Positions 47,490-56,867 of a stretch of 64,000 nt of DNA are shown piece after piece. The notes beneath the pieces are model-generated. The model was not told where the DNA came from and did not search any database. It saw only the letters and a list, made by a program, of their open reading frames with translations. Within the stretch, counting starts at the first letter, position 1. Each line of letters opens with the position of its first letter. The position numbers were made by a program, and so were the translations under genes. The stretch covers positions 34,634-98,633 of the forward strand of contig CANPIM010000003.1 in assembly GCA_947574135.1 (NCBI GenBank), written 5' to 3'. Source of the stretch: an uncultured Lachnospiraceae bacterium (GTDB taxonomy: Bacteria; Bacillota; Clostridia; Lachnospirales; Lachnospiraceae).

Positions 47490-48866
47490 ATGGAGAAAAA
47501 GAAGGCAAAGCACTATGAAATGGACATGTGCAGCGGGTCCATTTTAAAGAAGATGTTGCTGTTTGCAATTCCTTTGATGGTTTCCAGTATTTTACAGCTG
47601 CTCTTTAACGCGGCGGATGTGGTGGTGGTAGGCCAGTTTGCGGGAGATAATTCCCTGGCGGCCGTGGGCTCCAACGGGTCGCTGATCAATCTTTTGGTAA
47701 ATCTCTTTGTAGGCCTGTCTGTGGGAGCCAGCGTTACGGTGGGCCATTACTATGGATCCCACCAGGAGGAGGAATTAAGCCGCACCGTACATACCGCCAT
47801 GCTCTTAAGTCTCTTTGGCGGCGTGATTCTCACTGTGGTGGGGACCATTGGAGCCCGGCAGTTTCTTATCTGGATGCAGGCGCCTCCGGAGGTTTTGGAC
47901 TTGGCTGCCCTGTATCTGCGCATTTATTTCTTTGGAATGCCGGCCATGATGCTCTATAATTTTGGGGCCTCCATTCTCCGGGCGGTGGGGGATACCCAGC
48001 GGCCCCTGTATTATCTGATCATTGCCGGCGTCATAAACGTGGTGCTGAATCTGTTTTTTGTCATTACGCTGCGCATGGATGTGGCGGGAGTGGCGCTGGC
48101 CACGGTGATTTCCCAGTGTGTCTCCGCCTTTCTCATTGTGCGCTGCCTCATAAAGGAGGAGGGAGCCACCCGGCTCATTCCCCGGGAGCTTCGGATTTAT
48201 AAGGACAAGCTTATCCGGATTTTGCAGGTGGGCTTGCCTGCAGGCTTTCAGGGGATGGTGTTTTCCCTGTCCAACGTGCTGATCCAGTCGGCTATCAACG
48301 GCTTTGGTCCTGTGGTGGTGGCAGGCAGCGCAGCTTCCAGCAATATTGAGAGCTTTGTGTATGTGGCCATGAACGCCTTTTATCAGGCCACCCTGTCCTT
48401 TACCAGCCAGAACATGGGGGCAGGGAATTTTCCAAGGATCCGCCGGATACTCTTTACGGGACAGCTGTGTGTGCTGGTGTGCGGGCTTGTGATTGGAAAT
48501 GCGGTGGTGTTTTTCGGGCATCAGCTGTTGCGGCTGTATTCTCCCAATCCGGAAGTGATTGCGGCCGGCCTGGAGCGGATGCGGATCCTTTCCACCACCT
48601 ATGCGGTCTGCGGCATGATGGACGTGATGGTGGGAACCCTGCGGGGCGTGGGCTATTCGGTGCTTCCCATGGCCGTGTCCCTGGTGGGGGCCTGCGGGCT
48701 GCGTGTGGTGTGGCTGGCTACCATTTTCCGTATGGAGGGCTTTCATACCATTGATGTGGTTTACTGGTCCTATCCTGCCTCCTGGCTCTTGACCTTTCTG
48801 GTTCACGTGCTCTGCTTTTTGTGGGTGCGCCGGCATTTTCGGATCAAGCGGGGCATTCAATTTTAG
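47490..48866 (+). CDS. MATE family efflux transporter
   Basis: 458 residues with twelve predicted helices in two halves. Family hallmarks: IPLMVSSILQLLFNAADVVVVGQFAG at the start (key parts LQLLFNAADVVVVGQF), GASVTVGHYYG, and the second-half NVLIQSAINGFG. It exports cationic compounds using an ion gradient; substrate unknown. The 266-base region upstream may hold a regulatory leader. Confidence 0.93.
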   Translation: MEKKKAKHYEMDMCSGSILKKMLLFAIPLMVSSILQLLFNAADVVVVGQFAGDNSLAAVGSNGSLINLLVNLFVGLSVGASVTVGHYYGSHQEEELSRTVHTAMLLSLFGGVILTVVGTIGARQFLIWMQAPPEVLDLAALYLRIYFFGMPAMMLYNFGASILRAVGDTQRPLYYLIIAGVINVVLNLFFVITLRMDVAGVALATVISQCVSAFLIVRCLIKEEGATRLIPRELRIYKDKLIRILQVGLPAGFQGMVFSLSNVLIQSAINGFGPVVVAGSAASSNIESFVYVAMNAFYQATLSFTSQNMGAGNFPRIRRILFTGQLCVLVCGLVIGNAVVFFGHQLLRLYSPNPEVIAAGLERMRILSTTYAVCGMMDVMVGTLRGVGYSVLPMAVSLVGACGLRVVWLATIFRMEGFHTIDVVYWSYPASWLLTFLVHVLCFLWVRRHFRIKRGIQF

Positions 48867-48917
48867 GCCGGCCTGGAGCGGAACATACATGATTTTAGAT
48901 AAACGGAGAGTGAAAAT

Positions 48918-49553
48918 ATGAGGTTATATTTGATTCGCCATGGAGAAACCCAGTGGAATAAGCAGAAGCTTCTCCAGGGAAAAACGGACAATCCTTTAAA
49001 TGAAAACGGCGTGCAGGTAGCCAAAATGACGGCAGAGGGTCTGCGATCGGTAAGCTTTGACGCCGTGTATTCCAGTCCTCTGTCCAGAGCCTATGAGACG
49101 GCTTGGCTGGTGACGGAGGGGCGTTATCCCATTGTGACCGATAAGCGCCTGGAGGAGATTGGCTTTGGGGTTTACGAGGGCTATTGCTGCGGCAAGGAGG
49201 GCTTTAATATTCCGGACCCGGATTTTCGCCTGTTTTTTGAAGATCCGGAAAAATATCAGCCCCCTGCAGGGGGGGAGTCGGTGAGAGAGCTCTGTGACAG
49301 GAGCATGGATTTTCTGCGGGAGCTTCGGGAAAACCCGGACAATGAGGACAAAACCATTCTCATATCCACCCATGGGGCCACCCTGCGCAGTATGCTGGTG
49401 GGCATTCAAAAGAAGCCTCTCTCCCAGTTTTGGAAGGGAGGCGTGCACCAAAACTGTGCCGTGACCATTGTGCGCCTGGAGGCGGGAGAGTATGTTGTGG
49501 AGCAGGAGGGCGTCATATATTACGACGAGGCCCTGAGCACCAACTATGACTGA
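48918..49553 (+). CDS. Histidine phosphatase family protein
   Basis: 211 residues. The RHG catalytic motif LIRHGETQWNKQ and the second His in ISTHGATLRSML are both present, with Glu in EEIGFGVYEG. This branch of the phosphoglycerate mutase superfamily includes phosphatases of sugar phosphates, alpha-ribazole phosphate and others; the substrate is not predictable here. A terminator follows at once. Confidence 0.88.
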   Translation: MRLYLIRHGETQWNKQKLLQGKTDNPLNENGVQVAKMTAEGLRSVSFDAVYSSPLSRAYETAWLVTEGRYPIVTDKRLEEIGFGVYEGYCCGKEGFNIPDPDFRLFFEDPEKYQPPAGGESVRELCDRSMDFLRELRENPDNEDKTILISTHGATLRSMLVGIQKKPLSQFWKGGVHQNCAVTIVRLEAGEYVVEQEGVIYYDEALSTNYD

Positions 49554-49565
49554 ACAAAAGCGAAA

Positions 49566-49596
49566 GATCCCGGAATGACGGTTCCGGGATTTTTTC
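49566..49596 (+). terminator. Terminator after the histidine phosphatase gene
   Basis: Stem ATCCCGGAA / TTCCGGGAT followed by TTTTTT. Confidence 0.9.
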
Positions 49597-49814
49597 GCGG
49601 GCGGGAGCTTTTCTCACAAAGGAGAGCTTGTGGCATGAAAATATTCCGAGAGGATATTGGAAAAGAGCCGGTGCAGCAAGGATGAAAAGCGCATTGTAAA
49701 AAGCCATGTTTCGCGTTATAATGTGTCCTGTGTGAAAATTTCTTGCGGAAGTTGGCAAAGAATCGGCAGAAAGAACACTATTTGTTTGGATTATTATGTA
49801 GTAGATAGGGGAGA

Positions 49815-51272
49815 ATGTCAAGAAACATGGATACAGAACTGGATTTGGATAAGATGGATTTGGAACAGGGCCCGCCTCAGGAGGAGCCCCGGCGGCAATA
49901 CTATTTTATGGCAAAATGCCGTCAATACGCAAAGCAGCTGGAGGAGGAGCTGGGACACCGGCCTACCTTTTTTGTGCAGACCTTCGGCTGTCAGATGAAT
50001 GCCCGGGATTCGGAGAAGCTTACGGGAATTTTGGAGCAGATTGGCTATGTGCCGGCTCAGGATGAGCAGGCGGATTTTGTGGTGTACAATACCTGCACGG
50101 TTCGGGAGAATGCCAACCAGCGGGTGTACGGGCGGCTGGGAAAGCTTCACCACTATAAGAAGGACAACCCTCACATGCGCATCGCCCTGTGCGGCTGCAT
50201 GATGCAGGAGAGCCATGTGGTGGAAAAGCTAAAGAGCAGCTATGGCTTTGTGGATATTGTCTTTGGCACCCATAATGTGTACAAGCTGGCGGAGCTTATG
50301 GCGGATCGCCAGGAGAGCGGAGGCATGATTGTTGATATCTGGCCGGAAGCGGATAAGATCGTGGAGGAGCTGCCAAATCGTCACAAGTATGCCTTTAAGT
50401 CCGGGGTGAACATCAGTTTTGGTTGCAATAATTTCTGCAGCTATTGCATTGTCCCCTATGTGCGGGGCCGGGAGCGAAGCCGAAGCCCGGAGGATATCGT
50501 AAGGGAGATCGAGAAGCTTTCCAGGGAGGGCGTGGTGGAAATCATGCTCCTGGGGCAGAATGTAAATTCTTATGGAAAGGATCTTAAGTCTCCCATGTCC
50601 TTTGCCCGGCTTCTTACCCGGATCGAAAAAATAGAGGGGATTCAGCGGATTCGGTTTATGACCTCCCATCCCAAGGATCTGTCGGAGGAGCTCATAGCCG
50701 TCATGAAGGCCTCGAGGAAAATCTGCCGCCATCTTCATCTGCCGGTGCAGTCGGGAAGCACCCGGGTTTTAAAGGCTATGAACCGGAAATATACCAAGGA
50801 GCAGTATTTGGAGCTGGTGGAGCGGATTCGTCGGGAGATTCCGGATATTTCCCTGACCACGGATATTATTGTGGGCTTTCCCGGGGAGACCTGGGAGGAC
50901 TTTGAGGAAACCCTGGATGTGGTGCGTCGGGCCCGGTATGACAGCGCCTTCACCTTTTTGTACTCCAAGCGGACCGGGACTTTGGCGGCCTCCATGGAGA
51001 ACCAGGTGCCGGAGGAGGAAATGAAGCGCAGATTTGATGTGCTTTTGGAGGTAGTCCAGCGCATTGGCCGGGAAATGTCCAGCCGTTTTACAGGGACCGT
51101 GCAGGAGGTGCTGGTGGAGGAGGTCAATGCCCAGGATGAGACGCTGGTGACAGGCCGTATGGGAAATAATCTGCTGGTGCATTTTCCGGGAGATGCCACT
51201 CTCATTGGAAAGCTGGTGCCGGTGCGCCTGGAGGAATGCAAGGGCTTTTATTATATGGGCAAAAAGGCGTGA
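49815..51272 (+). CDS. miaB: tRNA methylthiotransferase MiaB
   Basis: 485 residues. The three Cys of the N-terminal UPF0004 domain are in TFGCQMNARDSEK, NTCTVRENA and CGCMMQESHV; the radical-SAM cluster is CNNFCSYC; a TRAM domain closes the C-terminus. It adds the 2-methylthio group to i6A37 of tRNAs. The start at 49815 has GGGGAG very close; ATG 49827 is an alternative. It overlaps nothing and precedes the peptidase-like gene by 14 bases. Confidence 0.95.
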   Translation: MSRNMDTELDLDKMDLEQGPPQEEPRRQYYFMAKCRQYAKQLEEELGHRPTFFVQTFGCQMNARDSEKLTGILEQIGYVPAQDEQADFVVYNTCTVRENANQRVYGRLGKLHHYKKDNPHMRIALCGCMMQESHVVEKLKSSYGFVDIVFGTHNVYKLAELMADRQESGGMIVDIWPEADKIVEELPNRHKYAFKSGVNISFGCNNFCSYCIVPYVRGRERSRSPEDIVREIEKLSREGVVEIMLLGQNVNSYGKDLKSPMSFARLLTRIEKIEGIQRIRFMTSHPKDLSEELIAVMKASRKICRHLHLPVQSGSTRVLKAMNRKYTKEQYLELVERIRREIPDISLTTDIIVGFPGETWEDFEETLDVVRRARYDSAFTFLYSKRTGTLAASMENQVPEEEMKRRFDVLLEVVQRIGREMSSRFTGTVQEVLVEEVNAQDETLVTGRMGNNLLVHFPGDATLIGKLVPVRLEECKGFYYMGKKA

Positions 51273-51286
51273 AAAGGAGGAGTGAT

Positions 51287-52027
51287 ATGGACAAGGCTTA
51301 CAGGCTGCGGCATCCCTATATTTCCGTGGGAGATTCCTTTGGAGGCAGCCAGAGCTGGTTTGAAAGCTTTACCATGCGCCAAAGCGGCTGTGGGGTGGTG
51401 GCGGCCGGGGACGTGCTTTTGTATCTGGGACTTCACAGAAGGGGCTGCCGCACGGAGGAAATGCATGGCCTGTTTTATGAAAATGGAAAAATTTCCCAGT
51501 CTCGTTATCAGCAATACCTGAGGCAGCTGAGAAGAAGGTATTTTCCGGTGCTGCCCGGGCTTGGCATGTCCTGGCTGGTCCTGCTGTTGGGGATGAACCG
51601 GTATTTTCATAAGCACAAAATAAAGCTTGGCATTCGCTGGAGTATGCGCCCCAAAAGGCTTACGGAGCGCATTGGGGAAATGCTGCAAAAGGACTTTCCG
51701 GTGATATTGGCCATCGGTCCTAATTTTCCGCCTTTTTTTCGGAGACAGAAGCTAAAGCTCTACGTGAAGGAGGGGGAGGGAGCATACCGGCATGTGACCC
51801 AGACCCGGGCCCATTTTGTGGTGGTGACCGGCATGGAGGAGGGGAAGCTTGAGATATCCTCCTGGGGAAAACGCTATTATATAGATCTGGAGGAATACCA
51901 GACCTATGCAAGGAAAAGCAGCAATGTATTTTTGTGTAGCATTTGTTACCTGCATGAGTATTCGCTCTATGACAAGGGCATACACGCCTCAACCTTGTCA
52001 AGAGGGAGAAAACAAAAGAAGAAATAA
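51287..52027 (+). CDS. Putative C39-like cysteine peptidase-fold protein
   Basis: 246 residues from ATG 51287 (ribosome site AAAAGGAGG). Candidate papain-fold residues: Cys in RQSGCGVVAAGDVLLYLG, followed ~130 residues later by His in RAHFVVVTGMEEG and then SSWGKRYYID. This Cys...His...(Asp/Trp-Gly) order matches C39-like peptidases. A moderately hydrophobic stretch (LGMSWLVLLLGMNRYF) lies between. No signal peptide; the C-terminus is very basic (RGRKQKKK). The peptidase call rests on motif order only; it could be a non-catalytic relative. Confidence 0.5.
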   Translation: MDKAYRLRHPYISVGDSFGGSQSWFESFTMRQSGCGVVAAGDVLLYLGLHRRGCRTEEMHGLFYENGKISQSRYQQYLRQLRRRYFPVLPGLGMSWLVLLLGMNRYFHKHKIKLGIRWSMRPKRLTERIGEMLQKDFPVILAIGPNFPPFFRRQKLKLYVKEGEGAYRHVTQTRAHFVVVTGMEEGKLEISSWGKRYYIDLEEYQTYARKSSNVFLCSICYLHEYSLYDKGIHASTLSRGRKQKKK

Positions 52028-52111
52028 AGACAGAAAGTGTTGCAAACAGGAAAAATCCCGTCCTGCCGGCATAGGCTGCGGCTGACGGGAGAAAATATGG
52101 AGGAGAACATT

Positions 52112-52546
52112 ATGTGGAAGGAATTTAAAAAATTTGCACTCAAGGGAAATATGCTGGATTTGGCAGTAGGTGTGATTATCGGCGGCGGCTTTAACGGACT
52201 TATCACGTCCCTGGTCAACGACATAATTATGCCCTTTATCAGTCTGTTTACAGGGAAGCTTGATTTTACCAATATGTTTATCGCCCTGGACGGAAAGTCC
52301 TATGCAACCCTGGCGGAGGCCCAGGCCGTGACCTCCACCATTGCCTATGGAAGCTTTGTCACGGGACTTATCAATTTTCTGTTAACTGCTTTTGTGGTCT
52401 TTCTTCTGGTAAAGCAGCTGAACCGGCTTCACAAGAAGGAGGAGCCGGCGCCTGCGGCTCCCACCACCAAGACCTGCCCCTACTGCAAATCGGAGATTCA
52501 TAAGGATGCGGTGAAATGTCCTCACTGCGCCTCGGAGCTTGTATAA
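52112..52546 (+). CDS. mscL: Large-conductance mechanosensitive channel MscL
   Basis: 144 residues from ATG 52112, chosen for a perfect GGAGGAG 7 bases upstream. [27 protein letters not shown] is the family N-terminus (key parts [21 protein letters not shown]); helix 2 is at ~80-105. The pore opens under membrane tension to release solutes. The C-terminus carries a zinc ribbon, CPYCKSEI and CPHCASEL, beyond the usual end of E. coli MscL, as in some clostridial relatives. Confidence 0.93.
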   Translation: MWKEFKKFALKGNMLDLAVGVIIGGGFNGLITSLVNDIIMPFISLFTGKLDFTNMFIALDGKSYATLAEAQAVTSTIAYGSFVTGLINFLLTAFVVFLLVKQLNRLHKKEEPAPAAPTTKTCPYCKSEIHKDAVKCPHCASELV

Positions 52547-52583
52547 TGTGTTTTTTGCCGTGTGGGTAAGGACTAGAAAATAA

Positions 52584-52595
52584 GAACATATGTTT
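52584..52595 (+). promoter_or_regulatory. LexA-like box upstream of rnhA
   Basis: GAACATATGTTT matches the Gram-positive SOS core GAAC-RNRY-GTTY. It lies 34 bases before the rnhA ATG. The sequence around it (AAGAACATATGTTTG, TTTTTGCA) resembles the block around the palindrome at 26483. Confidence 0.45.
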
Positions 52596-52629
52596 GTTTT
52601 TGCAAGAATCGAAAGGGAGATATGCATAC

Positions 52630-53109
52630 ATGCTGGTAAAAATATATACGGACGGCGCGGCCCGGGGGAATCCGGAGGGCCCCGGAGGCTACGGGACCAT
52701 CCTTACCTATGAGGATAGCCGGGGCGTCCTCCATGAGCGGGAGTACAGCCAGGGCTATGTGCGGACCACCAACAACCGTATGGAGCTTATGGCGGTGATT
52801 GTGGGCCTGGAGGCCTTAAACCGGCCCTGTCAGGTGGAGCTGTATTCCGACTCCAAATATGTCACCGATGCCTTTAACAAGCACTGGGTGGAGAGCTGGC
52901 TGAAAAAGGGCTGGCGGGGCAGCAGCGGCCCGGTGAAAAATGTGGATCTCTGGCAGCGGCTTTTAAAGGCCAAGGAGCCTCATGCGGTGACCTTTATCTG
53001 GGTCAAGGGTCATGACGGCCACGCCTACAACGAGCGCTGCGATAAGCTGGCCACATCGGCAGCGGACAGACCGGCGGCAGAGCTTTTGGCGGATGTGGGC
53101 GCAAGCTAA
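52630..53109 (+). CDS. rnhA: Ribonuclease HI
   Basis: 159 residues from ATG 52630 with GGGAGA upstream. The catalytic carboxylates appear in order: Asp in YTDGAARGNPEGPGG, Glu in RMELMAVIVGL, Asp in YSDSKYVTDAF, and Asp in the C-terminal NERCDKLA, with His in VKGHDGHAYNE. It degrades RNA in RNA-DNA hybrids. A LexA-like box upstream suggests possible DNA-damage control. Confidence 0.96.
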   Translation: MLVKIYTDGAARGNPEGPGGYGTILTYEDSRGVLHEREYSQGYVRTTNNRMELMAVIVGLEALNRPCQVELYSDSKYVTDAFNKHWVESWLKKGWRGSSGPVKNVDLWQRLLKAKEPHAVTFIWVKGHDGHAYNERCDKLATSAADRPAAELLADVGAS

Positions 53110-53185
53110 AAAGATGGGTTGGAAGGAGGCAGCGGCCCTGATAAGGCTGACGTTGTAAAAGAGAGATTGGAAAGGAAGAGGGAAC

Positions 53186-55498
53186 ATGGATGAAAAACAA
53201 TGGCTGGGGGAGAAAAACCAGCTGGGTATAGATATCTGGAGAAATAAGTATTGCTACGAGGGGGAGGATTTTTCCCAGTGGCTGCAGCGAATCAGCGGGG
53301 GAAATCCGGATATTCGCCGCATGATCGAGGAGAAAAAGTTTCTGTTTGGAGGCCGGATTTTATCCAACCGGGGACTTCAGAGCAAGGGGAAAAAGATAAG
53401 CTTTTCCAACTGCTATGTCATAACCCCGCCCCAGGACAATATTGAGAGCATTTTTGCATGTGCCACCAAGCTTGCCCGCACCTACAGCTATGGGGGAGGC
53501 TGCGGCATTGATATTTCCGGTCTTAGCCCCAGAGGTGCCTCCATCAGCAACGCGGCCAAGGAAACCAGCGGCGCCGTGTCCTTTATGGAGCTCTATTCCC
53601 TGGTGACCAGCCTTATTGGGCAGAACGGGCGGCGGGGAGCCCTGATGATTTCCATTGACTGTTCCCATCCGGATGTGGAGGAATTCATTGATCTCAAGAC
53701 GGATCTGGAAAAGGTGACGAAGGCCAATATTTCCGTGCGGATCAGCGATGATTTCATGGAGGCTGTAAAGGAAAACGGCAACTTCCGCCTCCACTACCGA
53801 AGGGAGGAGACGGGGCAGCTCATTGAAAAGACAGTCCGGGCCAGGGATTTGTTTCACCATATTGCGGAGACCAACTGGGATTACGCGGAGCCGGGGGCTC
53901 TTTTCTGGGACCGCATCAAAAGCTGGAACCTTTTGTCAGGCACAGAGGATTTTGCCTATGCGGGGGTAAATCCCTGTGCGGAGGAGCCTCTGCCTGCGGG
54001 AGGGAGCTGCCTTTTGGGGAGCATCAATCTGGCAGAGTTTGTGTTAAATCCCTTTACGGAGACGGCTTCCTTTGATTTTTCCTCCTTTAAGGAATGCGTG
54101 CGCATTTCTGTGAAGGCCTTAAATGAGGTGCTGGAGGAGGGGTTGCCCTTGCATCCTCTGGCAGAGCAGCAGGAAAGCGTGGCAGACTGGCGGCAGATTG
54201 GCTTGGGAATCATGGGCCTGGGAGATATGCTGATAAAGCTTGGCATGATTTACGGGGATGCAGACGCCGTGGAGCTGTGCGGGCGCATTGGCTTTGCCAT
54301 GGCGGATACGGCCATTGCAACCTCTGCCCGACTGGCCAAGGAACTGGGAAAATTTCCCAGATGCAACACGGAAAAGATCATGGAGACAGCCTTTTTTCAG
54401 GCCAATACCACAGAGCCGACCCGGGAGCTGGTGCGGAAGTACGGACTGCGCAATTCCCAGCTTCTGACCATTGCTCCCACAGGAACGCTCTCCACCATGC
54501 TGGGAATTTCCGGAGGCATCGAGCCCATTTATGCCAACTATTATGAGAGAAAGACGGAATCCCTTCACGGGACCGATGTGTATTACCGGGTGTACACGCC
54601 CATTGTGGAGACGTACATGGAACGCCATGGGCTTGTGGATGACAGCCAGCTCCCGGAGTATTTTGTGACAGCCATGTCTCTGGACTATCGCCAGCGGATT
54701 CAGATGCAGGCTGCCTGGCAGCAGCACATCGACGCCTCCATCAGCTCCACGGTGAATGTGCCCAGCCAGTTTACGGTGGAGGAGACGGAGAGCCTGTATC
54801 TCTACGCCTATGAGATGGGCTTAAAGGGCATTACCATTTTCCGGGACGGCTGTAAGCGCACGGGGATTCTGTCCACCCGGGTGAAGAAGGGTGTCAGTGC
54901 AGGGGAAGGTCTGGGCCGGGGGGAGATTATCCGGGTCAATGACGATGTGGTGGGAAAGAAGCGCAAGCTTATCACCGGCTGCGGCAGCCTTCACTGCATC
55001 GCTCTCTTTGATCCCCACACGGGAGCCCTCCTGGAGATTTATCTGAGCAAGGGCTCCACCGGGGGCTGCAACAACTTTATGATTGGCCTCTCCCGGATGA
55101 TTTCCATCAGCGCCCGGGGCGGGGTGGATATCTATACCATTATCGATCAGCTGAATTCCACCGGCTCCTGCCCCTCCTACACCGTGCGGCGGGCCACCAA
55201 GGGGGATACCAGCAAGGGTTCCTGCTGCCCCATGGCCGTGGGCAACGCTCTGCTGGATATGTACAATGAGGTCCAGGAGGAGATTGCCCGGCGCAATGAG
55301 GAGACCAGGGATAAGCCTCTGCCCAAAAAGCCCAAGCCCAAGGCAGTGGTTCCGGTGGCGCCGGCGCTTCAGGAGGGAAAGGCCGCTCTGCCCGAGGAGG
55401 AGCAGCCGGGAATGACCTGCCCCCAGTGCGGGGAAACCCTGATTTTTGAGGGTGGCTGCAATATCTGCAAGGGGTGCGGGTGGAGCAGGTGTCATTAG
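53186..55498 (+). CDS. nrdJ: Adenosylcobalamin-dependent ribonucleotide reductase (class II)
   Basis: 770 residues. Class II features: redox Cys in FSNCYVITPPQDN, RTYSYGGGCGIDIS, the active-site NPCAEEPLPAGG, and ITIAPTGTLSTMLG-type loop LLTIAPTGTLSTML. A TSCPD domain follows (LITGCGSLHCIALF, STGGCNNFM, GSCPSYTVRRATKG). The C-terminus is a Cys-rich zinc-ribbon-like tail CPQCGETLIFEGGCNICKGC whose thiols likely re-reduce the active site. It makes dNDPs without oxygen. Ribosome site GGAAAGGAAGAGGG lies upstream. Confidence 0.94.
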   Translation: MDEKQWLGEKNQLGIDIWRNKYCYEGEDFSQWLQRISGGNPDIRRMIEEKKFLFGGRILSNRGLQSKGKKISFSNCYVITPPQDNIESIFACATKLARTYSYGGGCGIDISGLSPRGASISNAAKETSGAVSFMELYSLVTSLIGQNGRRGALMISIDCSHPDVEEFIDLKTDLEKVTKANISVRISDDFMEAVKENGNFRLHYRREETGQLIEKTVRARDLFHHIAETNWDYAEPGALFWDRIKSWNLLSGTEDFAYAGVNPCAEEPLPAGGSCLLGSINLAEFVLNPFTETASFDFSSFKECVRISVKALNEVLEEGLPLHPLAEQQESVADWRQIGLGIMGLGDMLIKLGMIYGDADAVELCGRIGFAMADTAIATSARLAKELGKFPRCNTEKIMETAFFQANTTEPTRELVRKYGLRNSQLLTIAPTGTLSTMLGISGGIEPIYANYYERKTESLHGTDVYYRVYTPIVETYMERHGLVDDSQLPEYFVTAMSLDYRQRIQMQAAWQQHIDASISSTVNVPSQFTVEETESLYLYAYEMGLKGITIFRDGCKRTGILSTRVKKGVSAGEGLGRGEIIRVNDDVVGKKRKLITGCGSLHCIALFDPHTGALLEIYLSKGSTGGCNNFMIGLSRMISISARGGVDIYTIIDQLNSTGSCPSYTVRRATKGDTSKGSCCPMAVGNALLDMYNEVQEEIARRNEETRDKPLPKKPKPKAVVPVAPALQEGKAALPEEEQPGMTCPQCGETLIFEGGCNICKGCGWSRCH

Positions 55499-55550
55499 AT
55501 GGCCCGGATCTGAAAAAAGAAAAGGAAAAAGGATTCCCAGAAAATTGAGG

Positions 55551-55621
55551 TTGCCGCAAAAAGGGGAATATGCTATAATCCGTATAGGCAGGAGCTCCAT
55601 ACACAGGGGGATGCTCCTGCC
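55551..55621 (+). promoter_or_regulatory. Promoter and leader hairpin of the DUF3048 lipoprotein gene
   Basis: TTGCCG at 55551-55556, a 17-base spacer and TATAAT at 55574-55579 with a TG extension. A stem GGCAGGAG / CTCCTGCC (55587-55621) begins right after the expected start of transcription. Confidence 0.75.
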
Positions 55622-55675
55622 GGAAATCTTGTGTTTTCCATAATCAGAAAGAGAAAGAGGACAGGTACATAGGCT

Positions 55676-56788
55676 ATGAAGAAAAGAATGCAGAAGCTAT
55701 GTCTGCTGCTGGCGTTGGGGCTGGTCCTGGCGGGCTGCGGCAAAAAGGATGATACGGTGGAAGCCGTTCAGCAGGAGGAATCCTTTGATACGGAGGAGGA
55801 AGTGGTAGATCCGGAGCCGGAGGAAGTGGCGGAGCCGGTGGAGGAAGAGACCCGGGAGGGGATGTTCCGAAGTGAGATTACCAATGAATGGGTAGATGAG
55901 AGTCTGTGGGGACAGCGCCCCATTGCCGTTATGGTGGACAACGAAAAGACGGCTCTCCCCCATTTTGGTCTGACCCAGGCCGATGTGGTGTACGAGATGA
56001 TGAACAGCACGGCCAACGACCGGATCACCCGTTTTATGTGTATTGTAAAGGACTGGAACAGCCTGACCCAGTTTGGAAGCATTCGGAGCGTGCGCCCCAC
56101 CAATCTGCAGATCGCACCGGAGTGGAATGCAGTGGTATGCCATGACGGCGGACCCTACTATATTGACGCATATCTGAAAAATCCCTATGTGGAGCATTTC
56201 AGCGGCACCTTTTCCCGGGTAAATAACGGAAAGCCCAGGGAGTTTACAGAGTATATTCTGCCCGGAGATCTGGACAAAAATTTCTCCAGCTCCGGCTTCA
56301 GCACCACCTACAATGAATATTATCAGGGACCTCATTTCACCTTTGCCACAGAGGCTAATCCGGTGGATCTGTCGGAGGCTTCCGATGCCATGGACTGCAC
56401 CTACATTGATTTGCCCTTTAAGCACAATGGATCCGAGCTTAAGTATGACGAGGCCTCCGGAACCTATCTGTATTCCGAGTACGGCTCCGCCCATTTGGAT
56501 CCGGAGAACGGAAATAAGCAGCTGGCCTTCAAAAATGTGCTTTTGCAGGACATGCGGTTCCAGCAGTATGACGACCACGGATACATGGGCTTCTACTGTA
56601 TTGACAGCGGACGGTCCGGATATTATATTACCAACGGAAAAGCCATTCCCGTAACCTGGAGCAAGGAAAGCGACCTGAGCATTACCAAGTTCTTTGATAA
56701 GGATGGCAATGAGATTACCGTAAATACAGGGAAAACCTATATCGGCATTGTTCCCAGTGACAACTGGGGCGAGCTGGTGATTCAGTAG
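55676..56788 (+). CDS. DUF3048 (YerB-like) lipoprotein
   Basis: 370 residues. A signal peptide ends in lipobox LVLAGC, followed by an acidic Glu/Val linker (~22-60). The DUF3048 domain has RPIAVMVDNEKTALPHFGL, the ANDRITRFMCIV strand and GSIRSVRPTNLQIAPEW; the C-terminal part includes GRSGYYITNGKAIPVTW. YerB proteins are extracellular lipoproteins of unknown activity. It has its own promoter and terminator. Confidence 0.88.
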   Translation: MKKRMQKLCLLLALGLVLAGCGKKDDTVEAVQQEESFDTEEEVVDPEPEEVAEPVEEETREGMFRSEITNEWVDESLWGQRPIAVMVDNEKTALPHFGLTQADVVYEMMNSTANDRITRFMCIVKDWNSLTQFGSIRSVRPTNLQIAPEWNAVVCHDGGPYYIDAYLKNPYVEHFSGTFSRVNNGKPREFTEYILPGDLDKNFSSSGFSTTYNEYYQGPHFTFATEANPVDLSEASDAMDCTYIDLPFKHNGSELKYDEASGTYLYSEYGSAHLDPENGNKQLAFKNVLLQDMRFQQYDDHGYMGFYCIDSGRSGYYITNGKAIPVTWSKESDLSITKFFDKDGNEITVNTGKTYIGIVPSDNWGELVIQ

Positions 56789-56808
56789 GAATTCCGAAAA
56801 AGCATAAG

Positions 56809-56847
56809 ACCCGCAGAATCAGAAGAAAAGGGATTCTGCGGGTTTTC
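56809..56847 (+). terminator. Terminator after the DUF3048 gene
   Basis: Twelve-base perfect stem ACCCGCAGAATC / GATTCTGCGGGT followed by TTTCT. Confidence 0.92.
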
Positions 56848-56867
56848 TAATCAGGAAGGGTGATAGC

